From Agrostemma githago (taxonomy: Eukaryota; Streptophyta; Magnoliopsida; Caryophyllales; Caryophyllaceae): a stretch of 64,000 nucleotides of DNA. A program made the translations under genes and the position numbers. Positions 10,442 to 23,244 of the stretch are shown here, one piece after another. Location: the NCBI GenBank assembly GCA_958450325.1, contig CAUDLW010000089.1, forward strand, positions 1 to 64,000, read 5' to 3'. Under the pieces are notes generated by a model. It was not told where the DNA came from. It did no database searches and saw nothing but the letters and a program-made list of their open reading frames with translations. Within the stretch, counting starts at the first letter, position 1, and every line of letters starts with the position of its first letter.

Positions 10442-12805
10442 CCGCGAAGCGGGTCTGCCTAATCCAACCCTAAAACCTTTTCCGTCCCGTCTTATGCAGT
10501 ACCCTACTCTTAAGGTTCAGTGCCCCATCTTTGAATCACATCCACGACATGGTTCACCAATACCCTCTTAGGGTTCAGCTTCTTGCGGGTTTAGTGACCT
10601 TGAATAAGGAAAAGGGTTTAGGGTTGGATTAGGCAGAGCCGCGAAGCGGGGCCGCCTAATCCAACCCTAAACCCTTTTCCGTCCCGTCTTATGCAGTACC
10701 CTACTCTTAAGGTTCAGTGCCCCATCTTTGAATCACATCCACGACAGGGTTCACCAATACCCTCTTAGGGTTCAGTTTCTTGCGTGTTTAGTGACCTTGA
10801 ATAAGGAAAAGGGTTTAGGGTTGGATTAGGCGGAGCCTCGAAGCGGGGCAGCCTAATCCAACCCTAAACCCTTTTCCGTCCCGTCTTATGCAGTACCCTA
10901 CTCTTAAGGTTCAGTGCCCCATCTTTGAATCACATCCACGACAGGGTTCACCAATACCCTCTTAGAGTTCAGTTTCTTGCGGGTTTAGTGACCTTGAATA
11001 AGGAAAAGGGTTTAGGGTTGGATTAGGCGGAGCCGCGAAGCGGGTCTGCCTAATCCAACCCTAAAACCTTTTCCGTCCCGTCTTATGCAGTACCCTACTC
11101 TTAAGGTTCAGTGCCCTATCTTTGAATCGCATCCACGACAGGGTTCACCAATACCCTCTTAGGGTTCAGTTTCTTGCGGGTTTAGTGACCTTGAATAAGG
11201 AAAAGGGTTTATGGTTGGATTAGGCGGAGCCGCGGAGCGGGTCCGCCTAATCCAACCCTAAACCCTTTTCTGTCCCGTCTGATGCAGTACCCTACTCTTA
11301 AGGTTTAGTGCCCCATCTTTTAATCACATCCACGACAGGGTTCACCAATACCCTCTTAGGGTTCAGTTTTTTGCGGGTTTAGTGACCTTTAATAAGGAAA
11401 AGGGTTTAGGGTTGGATTAGGCGGAGCCGCGAAGCGGGTCCGCCTAATCCAACCCTAAACCCTTTTCTGTCCCGTCTTATGCAGTACCCTACTCTTAAGG
11501 TTCAGTGCCCCATAGTTGAATCACATCCACGACAGGGTTCACCAATACCCTCTTAGGGTTCAGTTTCTTGCGGGTTTAGTGACCTTGAATAAGGAAAAGG
11601 GTTAAGGGTTGGATTAGGCGGAGCCGCGAAGCGGGTCTGCCTAATCCAACCCTAAAACCTTTTCCGTCCCGTCTTATGCAGTACCCTACTCTTAAGGTTC
11701 AGTGCCCTATCTTTGAATCGCATCCACGACAGGGTTCACCAATACCCTCTTAGGGTTCAGTTTCTTGCGGGTTTAGTGACCTTGAATAAGGAAAAGGGTT
11801 TATGGTTGGATTAGGCGGAGCCGCGGAGCGGGTCCGCCTAATCCAACCCTAAACCCTTTTCTGTCCCGTCTGATGCAGTACCCTACTCTTAAGGTTTAGT
11901 GCCCTATCTTTGAATCACATCCACGACAGGGTTCACCAATACCCTCTTAGGGTTCAGTTTCTTGCGGGTTTAGTGACCTTGAATAAGGAAAAGGGTTTAG
12001 GGTTGGATTAGGCGGAGCCGCGAAGCGGGTCCGCCTAATCCAACCCTAAACCCTTTTCCGTCCCGTCTTATGCAGTACCCTACTCTTAAGGTTCAGTACC
12101 CCATATTTGAATCACATCCACGACATGGTTCACCAATACCCTCTTAGGGTTAAGTTTCTTGCGGGTTTAGTGACCTTGAATAAGGAAAAGGGTTTAGGGT
12201 TGGATTAGGCGGAGCCGCAAAGCGGGTCCGCCTAATCCAACCCTAAACCCTCTTCCGTCCCGTCTTATGCAGCACCCTACTCTTAAGGTTCAGTGCCCCA
12301 TAGTTGAATCACATCCACGACAGGGTTCACCAATACCCTCTTAGGGTTCAGTTTCTTGCGGGTTTAGTGACCTTGAATAAGGAAAAGGGTTTAGGGTTGG
12401 ATTAGGCAGAGCCGCGAAGCGGGGCCGCCTAATCCAACCCTAAACCCTTTTCCGTCCCGTCTTATGCAGTACCCTACTCTTAAGGTTCAGTGCCCCATCT
12501 TTGAATCACATCCACGACAGGGTTCACCAATACCCTCTTAGGGTTCAGTTTCTTGCGTGTTTAGTGACCTTGAATAAGGAAAAGGGTTTAGGGTTAGATT
12601 AGGCGGAGCCTCAAAGCGGGGCAGCCTAATCCAACCCTAAACCCTTTTCCGTCCCGTCTTATGCAGTACCCTACTCTTAAGGTTCAGTGCCCCATCTTTG
12701 AATCACATCCACGACAGGGTTCACCAATACCCTCTTAGAGTTCAGTTTCTTGCGGGTTTAGTGACCTTGAATAAGGAAAAGGGTTTAGGGTTGGATTAGG
12801 CGGAG
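10442..12805. repeat. Tandem 12-mer HOR, copy 2 (2364 bp)
   Basis: Units 54-65 repeat units 42-53. The first unit is a hybrid. Its head has the class C markers GGTCTGCC and TAAAACC, while its body from CATCTTTGAATCACAT onward carries the class I markers GACATGG and CAGCTTC found in unit 42. The crossover that created the tandem copy thus lies inside unit 54, between about 10470 and 10530. Confidence 0.87.
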
Positions 12806-13396
12806 CCGCGAAGCGGGTCTGCCTAATCCAACCCTAAAACCTTTTCCGTCCCGTCTTATGCAGTACCCTACTCTTAAGGTTCAGTGCCCTATCTTTGAAT
12901 CGCATCCACGACAGGGTTCACCAATACCCTCTTAGGGTTCAGTTTCTTGCGGGTTTAGTGACCTTGAATAAGGAAAAGGGTTTATGGTTGGATTAGGCGG
13001 AGCCGCGGAGCGGGTCCGCCTAATCCAACCCTAAACCCTTTTCTGTCCCGTCTGATGCAGTACCCTACTCTTAAGGTTTAGTGCCCCATCTTTTAATCAC
13101 ATCCACGACAGGGTTCACCAATACCCTCTTAGGGTTCAGTTTTTTGCGGGTTTAGTGACCTTTAATAAGGAAAAGGGTTTAGGGTTGGATTAGGCGGAGC
13201 CGCGAAGCGGGTCCGCCTAATCCAACCCTAAACCCTTTTCCGTCCCGTCTTATGCAGTACCCTACTCTTAAGGTTCAGTGCCCCATAGTTGAATCACATC
13301 CACGACAGGGTTCACCAATACCCTCTTAGGGTTCAGTTTCTTGCGGGTTTAGTGACCTTGAATAAGGAAAAGGGTTAAGGGTTGGATTAGGCGGAG
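12806..13396. repeat. C-A-B units linking the 12-mer to the next HOR
   Basis: Unit 66 (12806) is class C. Units 67 (13003) and 68 (13200) are A and B, opening the fifth copy of the A-B-C-D-E-F module. The other module copies start at 1, 2759, 8866 and 11230. The next class C unit, at 13397, begins the following tandem 6-mer. Confidence 0.82.
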
Positions 13397-14578
13397 CCGC
13401 GAAGCGGGTCTGCCTAATCCAACCCTAAAACCTTTTCCGTCCCGTCTTATGCAGTACCCTACTCTTAAGGTTCAGTGCCCTATCTTTGAATCGCATCCAC
13501 GACAGGGTTCACCAATACCCTCTTAGGGTTCAGTTTCTTGCGGGTTTAGTGACCTTGAATAAGGAAAAGGGTTTATGGTTGGATTAGGCGGAGCCGCGGA
13601 GCGGGTCCGCCTAATCCAACCCTAAACCCTTTTCTGTCCCGTCTGATGCAGTACCCTACTCTTAAGGTTTAGTGCCCTATCTTTGAATCACATCCACGAC
13701 AGGGTTCACCAATACCCTCTTAGGGTTCAGTTTCTTGCGGGTTTAGTGACCTTGAATAAGGAAAAGGGTTTAGGGTTGGATTAGGCGGAGCCGCGAAGCG
13801 GGTCCGCCTAATCCAACCCTAAACCCTTTTCCGTCCCGTCTTATGCAGTACCCTACTCTTAAGGTTCAGTACCCCATATTTGAATCACATCCACGACATG
13901 GTTCACCAATACCCTCTTAGGGTTAAGTTTCTTGCGGGTTTAGTGACCTTGAATAAGGAAAAGGGTTTAGGGTTGGATTAGGCGGAGCCGCGAAGCGGGT
14001 CCGCCTAATCCAACCCTAAACCCTCTTCCGTCCCGTCTTATGCAGCACCCTACTCTTAAGGTTCAGTGCCCCATAGTTGAATCACATCCACGACAGGGTT
14101 CACCAATACCCTCTTAGGGTTCAGTTTCTTGCGGGTTTAGTGACCTTGAATAAGGAAAAGGGTTAAGGGTTGGATTAGGCGGACCCGCGAAGCGGGTCCG
14201 CCTAATCCAACCCTAAACCCTTTTCCGTCCCGTCTGATGCAGTACCCTACTCTTAAGGTTCAGTGCCCTATCTTTGAAACGCATCCACGACAGGGTTCAC
14301 CAATACCCTCTTAGGGTTCAGTTTCTTGCGGGTTTAGTGACCTTTAATAAGGAAAAGGGTTAAGGGTTGGATTAGGCGGAGCCGCGAAGCGTGTCCGCCA
14401 AATCCAACCCTAAACCCTTTTCCGTCCCGTCTTATGCAGTACCCTACTCTTAAGGTTCAGTGCCCCATCTTTGAATCACATCCACGACAGGGTTCACCAA
14501 TACCCTCTTAGGGTTCAGTTTCTTGCGGGTTAAGTGACCTTGAATAAGGAAAAGGGTTAAGGGTTGGATTAGGCGGAG
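13397..14578. repeat. Tandem 6-mer HOR, copy 1 (1182 bp)
   Basis: Units 69-74 are C, D, E, F with CGAAG head, a unit with a symmetric hairpin centre and GAAACGCAT (14185), and a unit with GCGTGTCCGCC and GGGTTAAGTG (14382). The same six follow at exactly 1182 bp. Symmetric-centre units, in which the usual G-G mismatch is repaired, first appear here and are common from this point to about 28.9 kb. Confidence 0.86.
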
Positions 14579-15760
14579 CCGCGAAGCGGGTCTGCCTAAT
14601 CCAACCCTAAAACCTTTTCCGTCCCGTCTTATGCAGTACCCTACTCTTAAGGTTCAGTGCCCTATCTTTGAATCGCATCCACGACAGGGTTCACCAATAC
14701 CCTCTTAGGGTTCAGTTTCTTGCGGGTTTAGTGACCTTGAATAAGGAAAAGGGTTTATGGTTGGATTAGGCGGAGCCGCGGAGCGGGTCCGCCTAATCCA
14801 ACCCTAAACCCTTTTCTGTCCCGTCTGATGCAGTACCCTACTCTTAAGGTTTAGTGCCCTATCTTTGAATCACATCCACGACAGGGTTCACCAATACCCT
14901 CTTAGGGTTCAGTTTCTTGCGGGTTTAGTGACCTTGAATAAGGAAAAGGGTTTAGGGTTGGATTAGGCGGAGCCGCGAAGCGGGTCCGCCTAATCCAACC
15001 CTAAACCCTTTTCCGTCCCGTCTTATGCAGTACCCTACTCTTAAGGTTCAGTACCCCATATTTGAATCACATCCACGACATGGTTCACCAATACCCTCTT
15101 AGGGTTAAGTTTCTTGCGGGTTTAGTGACCTTGAATAAGGAAAAGGGTTTAGGGTTGGATTAGGCGGAGCCGCGAAGCGGGTCCGCCTAATCCAACCCTA
15201 AACCCTCTTCCGTCCCGTCTTATGCAGCACCCTACTCTTAAGGTTCAGTGCCCCATAGTTGAATCACATCCACGACAGGGTTCACCAATACCCTCTTAGG
15301 GTTCAGTTTCTTGCGGGTTTAGTGACCTTGAATAAGGAAAAGGGTTAAGGGTTGGATTAGGCGGACCCGCGAAGCGGGTCCGCCTAATCCAACCCTTAAC
15401 CCTTTTCCGTCCCGTCTGATGCAGTACCCTACTCTTAAGGTTCAGTGCCCTATCTTTGAAACGCATCCACGACAGGGTTCACCAATACCCTCTTAGGGTT
15501 CAGTTTCTTGCGGGTTTAGTGACCTTTAATAAGGAAAAGGGTTAAGGGTTGGATTAGGCGGAGCCGCGAAGCGTGTCCGCCAAATCCAACCCTAAACCCT
15601 TTTCCGTCCCGTCTTATGCAGTACCCTACTCTTAAGGTTCAGTGCCCCATCTTTGAATCACATCCACGACAGGGTTCACCAATACCCTCTTAGGGTTCAG
15701 TTTCTTGCGGGTTAAGTGACCTTGAATAAGGAAAAGGGTTTAGGGTTGGATTAGGCGGAG
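14579..15760. repeat. Tandem 6-mer HOR, copy 2 (1182 bp)
   Basis: Units 75-80 repeat units 69-74. The symmetric unit at 15367 additionally has CCCTTAACCC where copy 1 has CCCTAAACCC, which restores pairing with the preceding GGGTTAAGGG arm and makes a perfect 73-bp palindrome (15336-15408). Confidence 0.86.
15336..15408. repeat. Perfect 73-bp palindrome with matched TTAAGGG/CCCTTAA arms
   Basis: Left arm GGAAAAGGGTTAAGGGTTGG and right arm CCAACCCTTAACCCTTTTCC are exact reverse complements, the centre CCCGC-GAA-GCGGG is symmetric, and both arms are 35 bp around a GAA loop. The usual right arm has CCCTAAACCC, so the T here pairs with the TTAAGGG variant on the left. Confidence 0.92.
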
Positions 15761-16942
15761 CCGCGAAGCGGGTCCGCCTAATCCAACCCTAAACCCTTTT
15801 CCGTCCCGTCTTATGCAGTACCCTACTCTTAAGGTTCAGTGCCCCATCTTTGAATCACATCCACGACAGGTTTCACCAATACCCTCTTAGGGTTCAGTTT
15901 CTTGCGGGTTAAGTGACCTTGAATAAGGAAAAGGGTTTAGGGTTGGATTAGGCGGAGCCGCAATGCGGGTCCGCCTAATCCAACCCTAAACCCTTTTCCG
16001 TCCCGTCTTATGCAGTACCCTACTCTTAAGGTTCAGTGCCCCATCTTTGAATCACATCCACGACAGGGTTCACCAATACCCTCTTAGGGTTCAGTTTCTT
16101 GCGGGTTAAGTGACCTTGAATAAGGAAAAGGGTTTATGGTTGGATTAGGCGGAGCCGCGGAGCGGGTCCGCCTAATCCAACCCTAAACCCTTTTCTGTCC
16201 CGTCTGATGCAGTACCCTACTCTTAAGGTTCAGTGCCCCATCTTTGAATCATATCCACGACAGGGTTCACCAATACCCTCATAGGGTTCAGTTTCATGCG
16301 GGTTTAGTGACCTTTAATAAGGAAAAGGGTTTAGGGTTGGATTAGGCGGAGCCGCGAAGCGGGTCCGCCTAATCCAACCCTAAACCCTTTTCCGTCTCGT
16401 CTTATGCAGTACCCTACTCTTAAGGTTCAGTGCCCCATCTTTGAATCACATCCACGACAGGTTTCACCAATACCCTCTTAGGGTTCAGTTTCTTGCGGGT
16501 TAAGTGACCTTGAATAAGGAAAAGGGTTTAGGGTTGGATTAGGCGGAGCCGCAATGCGGGTCCGCCTAATCCAACCCTAAACCCTTTTCCGTCCCGTCTT
16601 ATGCAGTACCCTACTCTTAAGGTTCAGTGCCCCATCTTTGAATCACATCCACGACAGGGTTCACCAATACCCTCTTAGGGTTCAGTTTCTTGCGGGTTAA
16701 GTGACCTTGAATAAGGAAAAGGGTTTATGGTTGGATTAGGCGGAGCCGCGGAGCGGGTCCGCCTAATCCAACCCTAAACCCTTTTCTGTCCCGTCTGATG
16801 CAGTACCCTACTCTTAAGGTTCAGTGCCCCATCTTTGAATCATATCCACGACAGGGTTCACCAATACCCTCATAGGGTTCAGTTTCTTGCGGGTTTAGTG
16901 ACCTTTAATAAGGAAAAGGGTTTAGGGTTGGATTAGGCGGAG
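15761..16942. repeat. Tandem 3-mer HOR, two copies of 591 bp
   Basis: Units 81-83 (15761-16351) and 84-86 (16352-16942) share the order: a unit with GACAGGTTTC and GGGTTAAGTG, a unit with the GCAATGCGGG core, and a CCGCGG unit with CATATCC and CCTCATAGG. Private differences are TTCATGCGGG in unit 83 and CGTCTCGTC in unit 84. Confidence 0.85.
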
Positions 16943-19896
16943 CCGTGAAGAGTGTCCGCCAAATCCAACCCTAAACCCTTTTCTGTCCCGTCTTATGCAG
17001 TACCCTACTCTTAAGGTTCAGTGCCCTATCTTTGAATCGCATCCACGACAGGGTTCACCAATACCCTCTTAGGGTTCAGTTTCTTGCGGGTTTAGTGACC
17101 TTGAATAAGGAAAAGGGTTTACTGTTGGATTAGGCGGAGCCGCGGAGCGGGTCCGCCTAATCCAACCCTAAACCCTTTTCTGTCCCGTCTGATGCAGTAC
17201 CCTACTCTTAAGGTTTAGTGCCCCATCTTTGAATCACATCCACGACAGGGTTCACCAATACCCTCTTAGGGTTCAGTTTCTTGCGGGTTTAGTGACCTTG
17301 ATTAAGGAAAAGGGTTTAGGGTTGGATTAGGCGGAGCCGCGAAGCGGGTCCGCCTAATCCAACCCTAAACCCTTTTCCGTCCCGTCTTATGCAGTACCCT
17401 ACTCTTAAGGTTCAGTGCCCCATAGTTGAATCACATCCACGACAGGGTTCACCAATACCCTCTTAGGGTTCAGTTTCTTGCGGGTTTAGTGACCTTGAAT
17501 AAGGAAAAGGGTTAAGGGTTGGATTAGGCGGACCCGCGAAGCGGGTCCGCCTAATCCAACCTTAAACCCTTTTCCGTCCCGTCTTATGCAGTACCCTACT
17601 CTTAAGGTTCAGTGCCCTATCTTTGAAACGCATCCACGACAGGGTTCACCAATACCCTCTTAGGGTTCAGTTTCTTGCGGGTTTAGTGACCTTGAATAAG
17701 GAAAAGGGTTTATGGTTGGATTAGGCGGAGCCGCGGAGCGGGTCCGCCTAATCCAACCCTAAACCGTTTTCTGTCCCGTCTGATGCAGTACCCTACTCTT
17801 AAGGTTCAGTGCCCCATCTTTGAATCATATCCACGACAGGGTTCACCAATACCCTCTTAGGGTTCAGTTTCTTGCGGGTTTAGTGACCTTGAATAAGGAA
17901 AAGGGTTTATGGTTGGATTAGGCGGAGCCGCGGAGCGGGTCCGCCTAATCCAACCCTAAACCATTTTCTGTCCCGTCTGATGCAGTACCCTACTCTTAAG
18001 GTTCAGTGCCCCATCTTTGAATCATATCCACGACAGGGTTCACCAATACCCTCATAGGGTTCAGTTTCTTGCGGGTTTAGTGACCTTTAATAAGGAAAAG
18101 GGTTTAGGGTTGGATTAGGCGGAGCCGCGAAGCGTGTCCGCCAAATCCAACCCTAAACCCTTTTCCGTCCTGTCTTATGCAGTACCCTACTCTTAAGGTT
18201 CAGTGCCCCATCTTTGAATCACATCCACGACAGGGTTCACCAATACCCTCTTAGGGTTCAGTTTCTTGCGGGTTAAGTGACCTTGAATAAGGAAAAGGGT
18301 TTAGGGTTGGATTAGGCGGAGCCGCGAAGCGGGTCCGCCTAATCCAACCCTAAACCCTTTTCCGTCCCGTCTTATGCAGTACCCTACTCTTAAGGTTCAG
18401 TGCCCCATCTTTGAATCACATCCACGACAGGTTTCACCAATACCCTCTTAGGGTTCAGTTTCTTGCGGGTTAAGTGACCTTGAATAAGGAAAAGGGTTTA
18501 GGGTTGGATTAGGCGGAGCCACGAAGAGGGTCCGCCTAATCCAACCCTAAACCCTTTTCCGTCCCGTCTTATGCAGTACCCTACTCTTAAGGTTCAGTAC
18601 CCCATATTTGAATCACATCCACGACATGGTTCACCAATACCCTCTTAGGGTTAAGTTTCTTGCGGGTTTAGTGACCTTGAATAAGGAAAAGGGTTTAGGG
18701 TTGGATTAGGCGGAGCCGCGAAGCGGGTCCGCCTAATCCAACCCTAAACCCTTTTCCGTCCCGTCTTATGCAGTACCCTACTCTTAAGGTTCAGTGCCCC
18801 ATAGTTGAATCACATCCACGACAGGGTTCACCAATACCCTCTTAGGGTTCAGTTTCTTGCGGGTTTAGTGACCTTGAATAAGGAAAAGGGTTAAGGGTTG
18901 GATTAGGCGGACCCGCGAAGCGGGTCCGCCTAATCCAACCCTAAACCCTTTTCCGTCCCGTCTTATGCAGTACCCTACTCTTAAGGTTCAGTGCCCTATC
19001 TTTGAAACGCATCCACGACAGGGTTCACCAATACCCTCTTAGGGTTCAGTTTCTTGCGGGTTTAGTGACCTTGAATAAGGAAAAGGGTTTATGGTTGGAT
19101 TAGGCGGAGCCGCGGAGCGGGTCCGCCTAATCCAACCCTAAACCCTTTTCTGTCCCGTCTGATGCAGTACCCTACTCTTAAGGTTCAGTGCCCCATCTTT
19201 GAACCATATCCACGACAGGGTTCACCAATACCCTCATAGGGTTCAGTTTCTTGCGGGTTTAGTGACCTTTAATAAGGAAAAGGGTTTAGGGTTGGATTAG
19301 GCGGAGCCGCGAAGCGTGTCCGCCAAATCCAACCCTAAACCCTTTTCCGTCCCGTCTTATGCAGTACCCTACTCTTAAGGTTCAGTGCCCCATCTTTGAA
19401 TCACATCCACGACAGGGTTCACCAATACCCTCTTAGGGTTCAGTTTCTTGCGGTTAAGTGACCTTGAATAAGGAAAAGGGTTTAGGGTTGGATTAGGCGG
19501 AGCCGCGAAGCGGGTCCGCCTAATCCAACCCTAAACCCTTTTCCGTCCCGTCTTATGCAGTACCCTACTCTTAAGGTTCAGTGCCCCATCTTTGAATCAC
19601 ATCCACGACAGGTTTCACCAATACCCTCTTAGGGTTCAGTTTCTTGCGGGTTAAGTGACCTTGAATAAGGAAAAGGGTTTAGGGTTGGATTAGGCGGAGC
19701 CGCGAAGCGGGTCCGCCTAATCCAACCCTAAACCCTTTTCCGTCCCGTCTTATGCAGTACCCTACTCTTAAGGTTCAGTACCCCATATTTGAATCACATC
19801 CACGACATGGTTCACCAATACCCTCTTAGGGTTAAGTTTCTTGCGGGTTTAGTGACCTTGAATAAGGAAAAGGGTTTAGGGTTGGATTAGGCGGAG
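16943..19896. repeat. Mixed satellite units with loose 6- to 7-unit periodicity
   Basis: Units 87-101 alternate CATAGTTG, symmetric-core/GAAACGC, CCGCGG/CATATCC, GTGTCCGCCAAATCC, GACAGGTTTC and class E units at about six-unit spacing, but with an extra CCGCGG unit at 17731 or 17928 and several private changes (AAACCGTTT near 17762, GATTAAGG near 17301, CCACGAAGAGGG at 18519). A 1-bp loss (TTGCGGTTAAG) lies near 19453. No exact tandem HOR was found. Confidence 0.75.
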
Positions 19897-21668
19897 CCGC
19901 GAAGCGGGTCCGCCTAATCCAACCCTAAACCCTTTTCTGTCCCGTCTGATGCAGTACCCTACTCTTAAGGTTCAGTGCCCCATCTTTGAACCATATCCAC
20001 GACAGGGTTCACCAATACCCTCATAGGGTTCAGTTTCTTGCGGGTTTAGTGACCTTTAATAAGGAAAAGGGTTTAGGGTTGGATTAGGCGGAGCCGCGAA
20101 GCGTGTCCGCCAAATCCAACCCTAAACCCTTTTCCGTCCCGTCTTATGCAGTACCCTACTCTTAAGGTTCAGTGCCCCATCTTTGAATCACATCCACGAC
20201 AGGGTTCACCAATACCCTCTTAGGGTTCAGTTTCTTGCGGGTTAAGTGACCTTGAATAAGGAAAAGGGTTTAGGGTTGGATTAGGCGGAGCCGCGAAGCG
20301 GGTCGCCTAATCCAACCCTAAACCCTTTTCCGTCCCGTCTTATGCAGTACCCTACTCTTAAGGTTCAGTGCCCCATCTTTGAATCACATCCACGACAGGT
20401 TTCACCAATACCCTCTTAGGGTTCAGTTTCTTGCGGGTTAAGTGACCTTGAATAAGGAAAAGGGTTTAGGGTTGGATTAGGTGGAGCCGCAATGCGGGTC
20501 CGCCTAATCCAACCCTAAACCCTTTTCCGTCCCGTCTTATGCAGTACCCTACTCTTAAGGTTCAGTGCCCCATCTTTGAATCACATCCACGACAGGGTTC
20601 ACCAATACCCTCTTAGGGTTCAGTTTCTTGCGGGTTAAGTGACCTTGAATAAGGAAAAGGGTTTATGGTTGGATTAGGCGGAGCCACGGAGCGGGTCCGC
20701 CTAATCCAACCCTAAACCCTTTTCTGTCCCGTCTGATGCAGTACCCTACTCTTAAGGTTCAGTGCCCCATCTTTGAATCACATCCACGACAGGGTTCACC
20801 AATACCCTCTTAGGGTTCAGTTTCTTGCGGGTTAAGTGACCTTGAATAAGGAAAAGGGTTTATGGTTGGATTAGGCGGAGCCACGGAGCGGGTCCGCCTA
20901 ATCCAACCCTAAACCCTTTTCTGTCCCGTCTGATGCAGTACCCTACTCTTAAGGTTCAGTGCCCCATCTTTGAATCATATCCACGACAGGGTTCACCAAT
21001 ACCCTCATAGGGTTCAGTTTCTTGCGGGTTTAGTGACCTTTAATAAGGAAAAGGGTTTAGGGTTGGATTAGGCGGAGCCGCGAAGAGTGTCCGCCAAATC
21101 CAACCCTAAACCCTTTTCCGTCCCGTCTTATGCAGTACCCTACTCTTAAGGTTCAGTGCTCTATCTTTGAATCGCATCCACGACAGGGTTCACCAATACC
21201 CTCTTAGGGTTCAGTTTCTTGCGGGTTTAGTGACCTTGAATAAGGAAAAGGGTTTACTGTTGGATTAGGAGGAGCCGCGGAGCAGGTCCGCCTAATCCAA
21301 CCCTAAACTCTTTTCTGTCCCGTCTGATGCAGTACCCTACTCTTAAGGTTTAGTGCCCCATCTTTGAATCACATCCACGACAGGGTTCACCAATACCCTC
21401 TTAGGGTTCAGTTTCTTGCGGGTTTAGTGACCTTGAATAAGGAAAAGGGTTTAGGGTTGGATTAGGCGGATTCGCGAAGCGGGTCCGCCTAATCCAACCC
21501 TAAACCATTTTCTGTCCAGTCTGATGCAGTACCCTACTCTTAAGGTTCAGTGCCCCATCTTTGAATAATATCCACGACAGGGTTCACCAATACCCTCATA
21601 GGGTTCAGTTTCTTGCGGGTTTAGTGACCTTTAATAAGGAAAAGGGTTTAGGGTTGGATTAGGCGGAG
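19897..21668. repeat. Nine-unit segment partly copied 20 units downstream
   Basis: Unit 102 onward (GAACCATATCC; GTGTCCGCCAAATCC; the 1-bp deletion GGGTCGCC at 20300; GGTGGAGCCGCAATG) recurs from 23836 at an offset of 3939 bp, which is 20 units minus the 1-bp deletion. The shared deletion shows that the copies have a common origin. Two adjacent CCACGG units (20684 and 20881) are a local duplication. The markers CTCTATCTTTG (about 21158) and TACTGTTGG with AGGAGG (about 21255) recur near 25295 and 26475. Confidence 0.8.
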
Positions 21669-23244
21669 CCGCAAAGCGTGTCCGCCAAATCCAACCCTAA
21701 ACCCTTTTCCGTCCCGTCTTATGCAGTATCCTACTCTTAAGGTTCAGTGCCCCATCTTTGAATCACATCCACGACAGGGTTCACCAATACCCTCTTAGGG
21801 TTCAGTTTCTTGCGGGTTTAGTGACCTTGAATAAGGAAAAGGGTTTATGGTTGGATTAGGCGGAGCCGCGGAGCGGGTCCGCCTAATCCAACCCTAAACC
21901 CTTTTCTGTTCCGTCTGATGCAGTACCCTACTCTTAAGGTTCAGTGCCCTATCTTTGAAACGCATCCACGACAGGGTTCACCAATACCCTCTTAGGGTTC
22001 AGTTTCTTGCGGGTTTAGTGACCTTGAATAAGGAAAAGGGTTTATGGTTGGATTAGGCGGAGCCGCGGAGCGGGTCCGCCTAATCCAACCCTAAACCCTT
22101 TTCTGTCCCGTCTGATGCAGTACCCTACTCTTAAGGTTCAGTGCCCCATCTTTGAATCATATCCACGACAGGGTTCACCAATACCCTCATAGGGTTCAGT
22201 TTCTTGCGGGTTTAGTGACCTTGAATAAGGAAAAGGGTTAAGGGTTGGATTAGGCGGACCCGCGAAGCGGGTCCGCCTAATCCAACCCTAAACCCTTTTC
22301 CGTCCCGTCTTATGCAGTACCCTACTCTTAAGGTTCAGTGCCCTATCTTTGAAACGCATCCACGACAGGGTTCACCAATACCCTCTTAGGGTTCAGTTTC
22401 TTGCGGGTTTAGTGACCTTGAATAAGGAAAAGGGTTTATGGTTGGATTAGGCGGAGCCGCGGAGCGGGTCCGCCTAATCCAACCATAAACCATTTTCTGT
22501 CCCGTCTGATGCAGTACCCTACTCTTAAGGTTCAGTGCCCCATAGTTGAATCACATCCACGACAGGGTTCACCAATACCCTCTTAGGGTTCAGTTTCTTG
22601 CGGGTTTAGTGACCTTGAATAAGGAAAAGGGTTTAGGGTTGGATTAGGCGGAGCCGCGAAGCGGGTCCGCCTAATCCAACCCTAAACCCTTTTCCGTCCC
22701 GTCTTATGCAGTACCCTACTCTTAAGGTTCAGTACCCCATATTTGAATCACATCCACGACATGGTTCACCAATACCCTCTTAGGGTTAAGTTTCTTGCGG
22801 GTTTAGTGACCTTGAATAAGGAAAAGGGTTTAGGGTTGGATTAGGGGGAGCCGCGAAGCGGGTCCGCCTAATCAAACCCTAAACCCTTTTCCGTCCCGTC
22901 TTATGCAGTACCCTACTCTTAAGGTTCAGTGCCCCATAGTTGAATCACATCCACGACAGGGTTCACCAATACCCTCTTAGGGTTCAGTTTCTTGCGGGTT
23001 TAGTGACCTTGAATAAGGAAAAGGGTTAAGGGTTGGATTAGGCGGACCCGCGAAGCGGGTCCGCCTAATCCAACCCTAAACCCTTTTCCGTCCCGTCTTA
23101 TGCAGTACCCTACTCTTAAGGTTCAGTGCCCTATCTTTGAAACGCATCCACGACAGGGTTCACCAATACCCTCTTAGGGTTCAGTTTCTTGCGGGTTTAG
23201 TGACCTTGAATAAGGAAAAGGGTTTATGGTTGGATTAGGCGGAG
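21669..23244. repeat. Eight-unit segment copied 30 units downstream
   Basis: Units 111-118 match units 141-148 (27578-29153) at 5909 bp, which is 30 units minus 1 bp. Shared rare markers are GCAGTATCC, TCTGTTCCG, AACCATAAACC and AGGGGGAG with ATCAAACC. Unit 119 shares only its head, through the TCCAGTCTG marker, and then switches to CATAGTTG, so the copy ends inside that unit. Confidence 0.82.
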
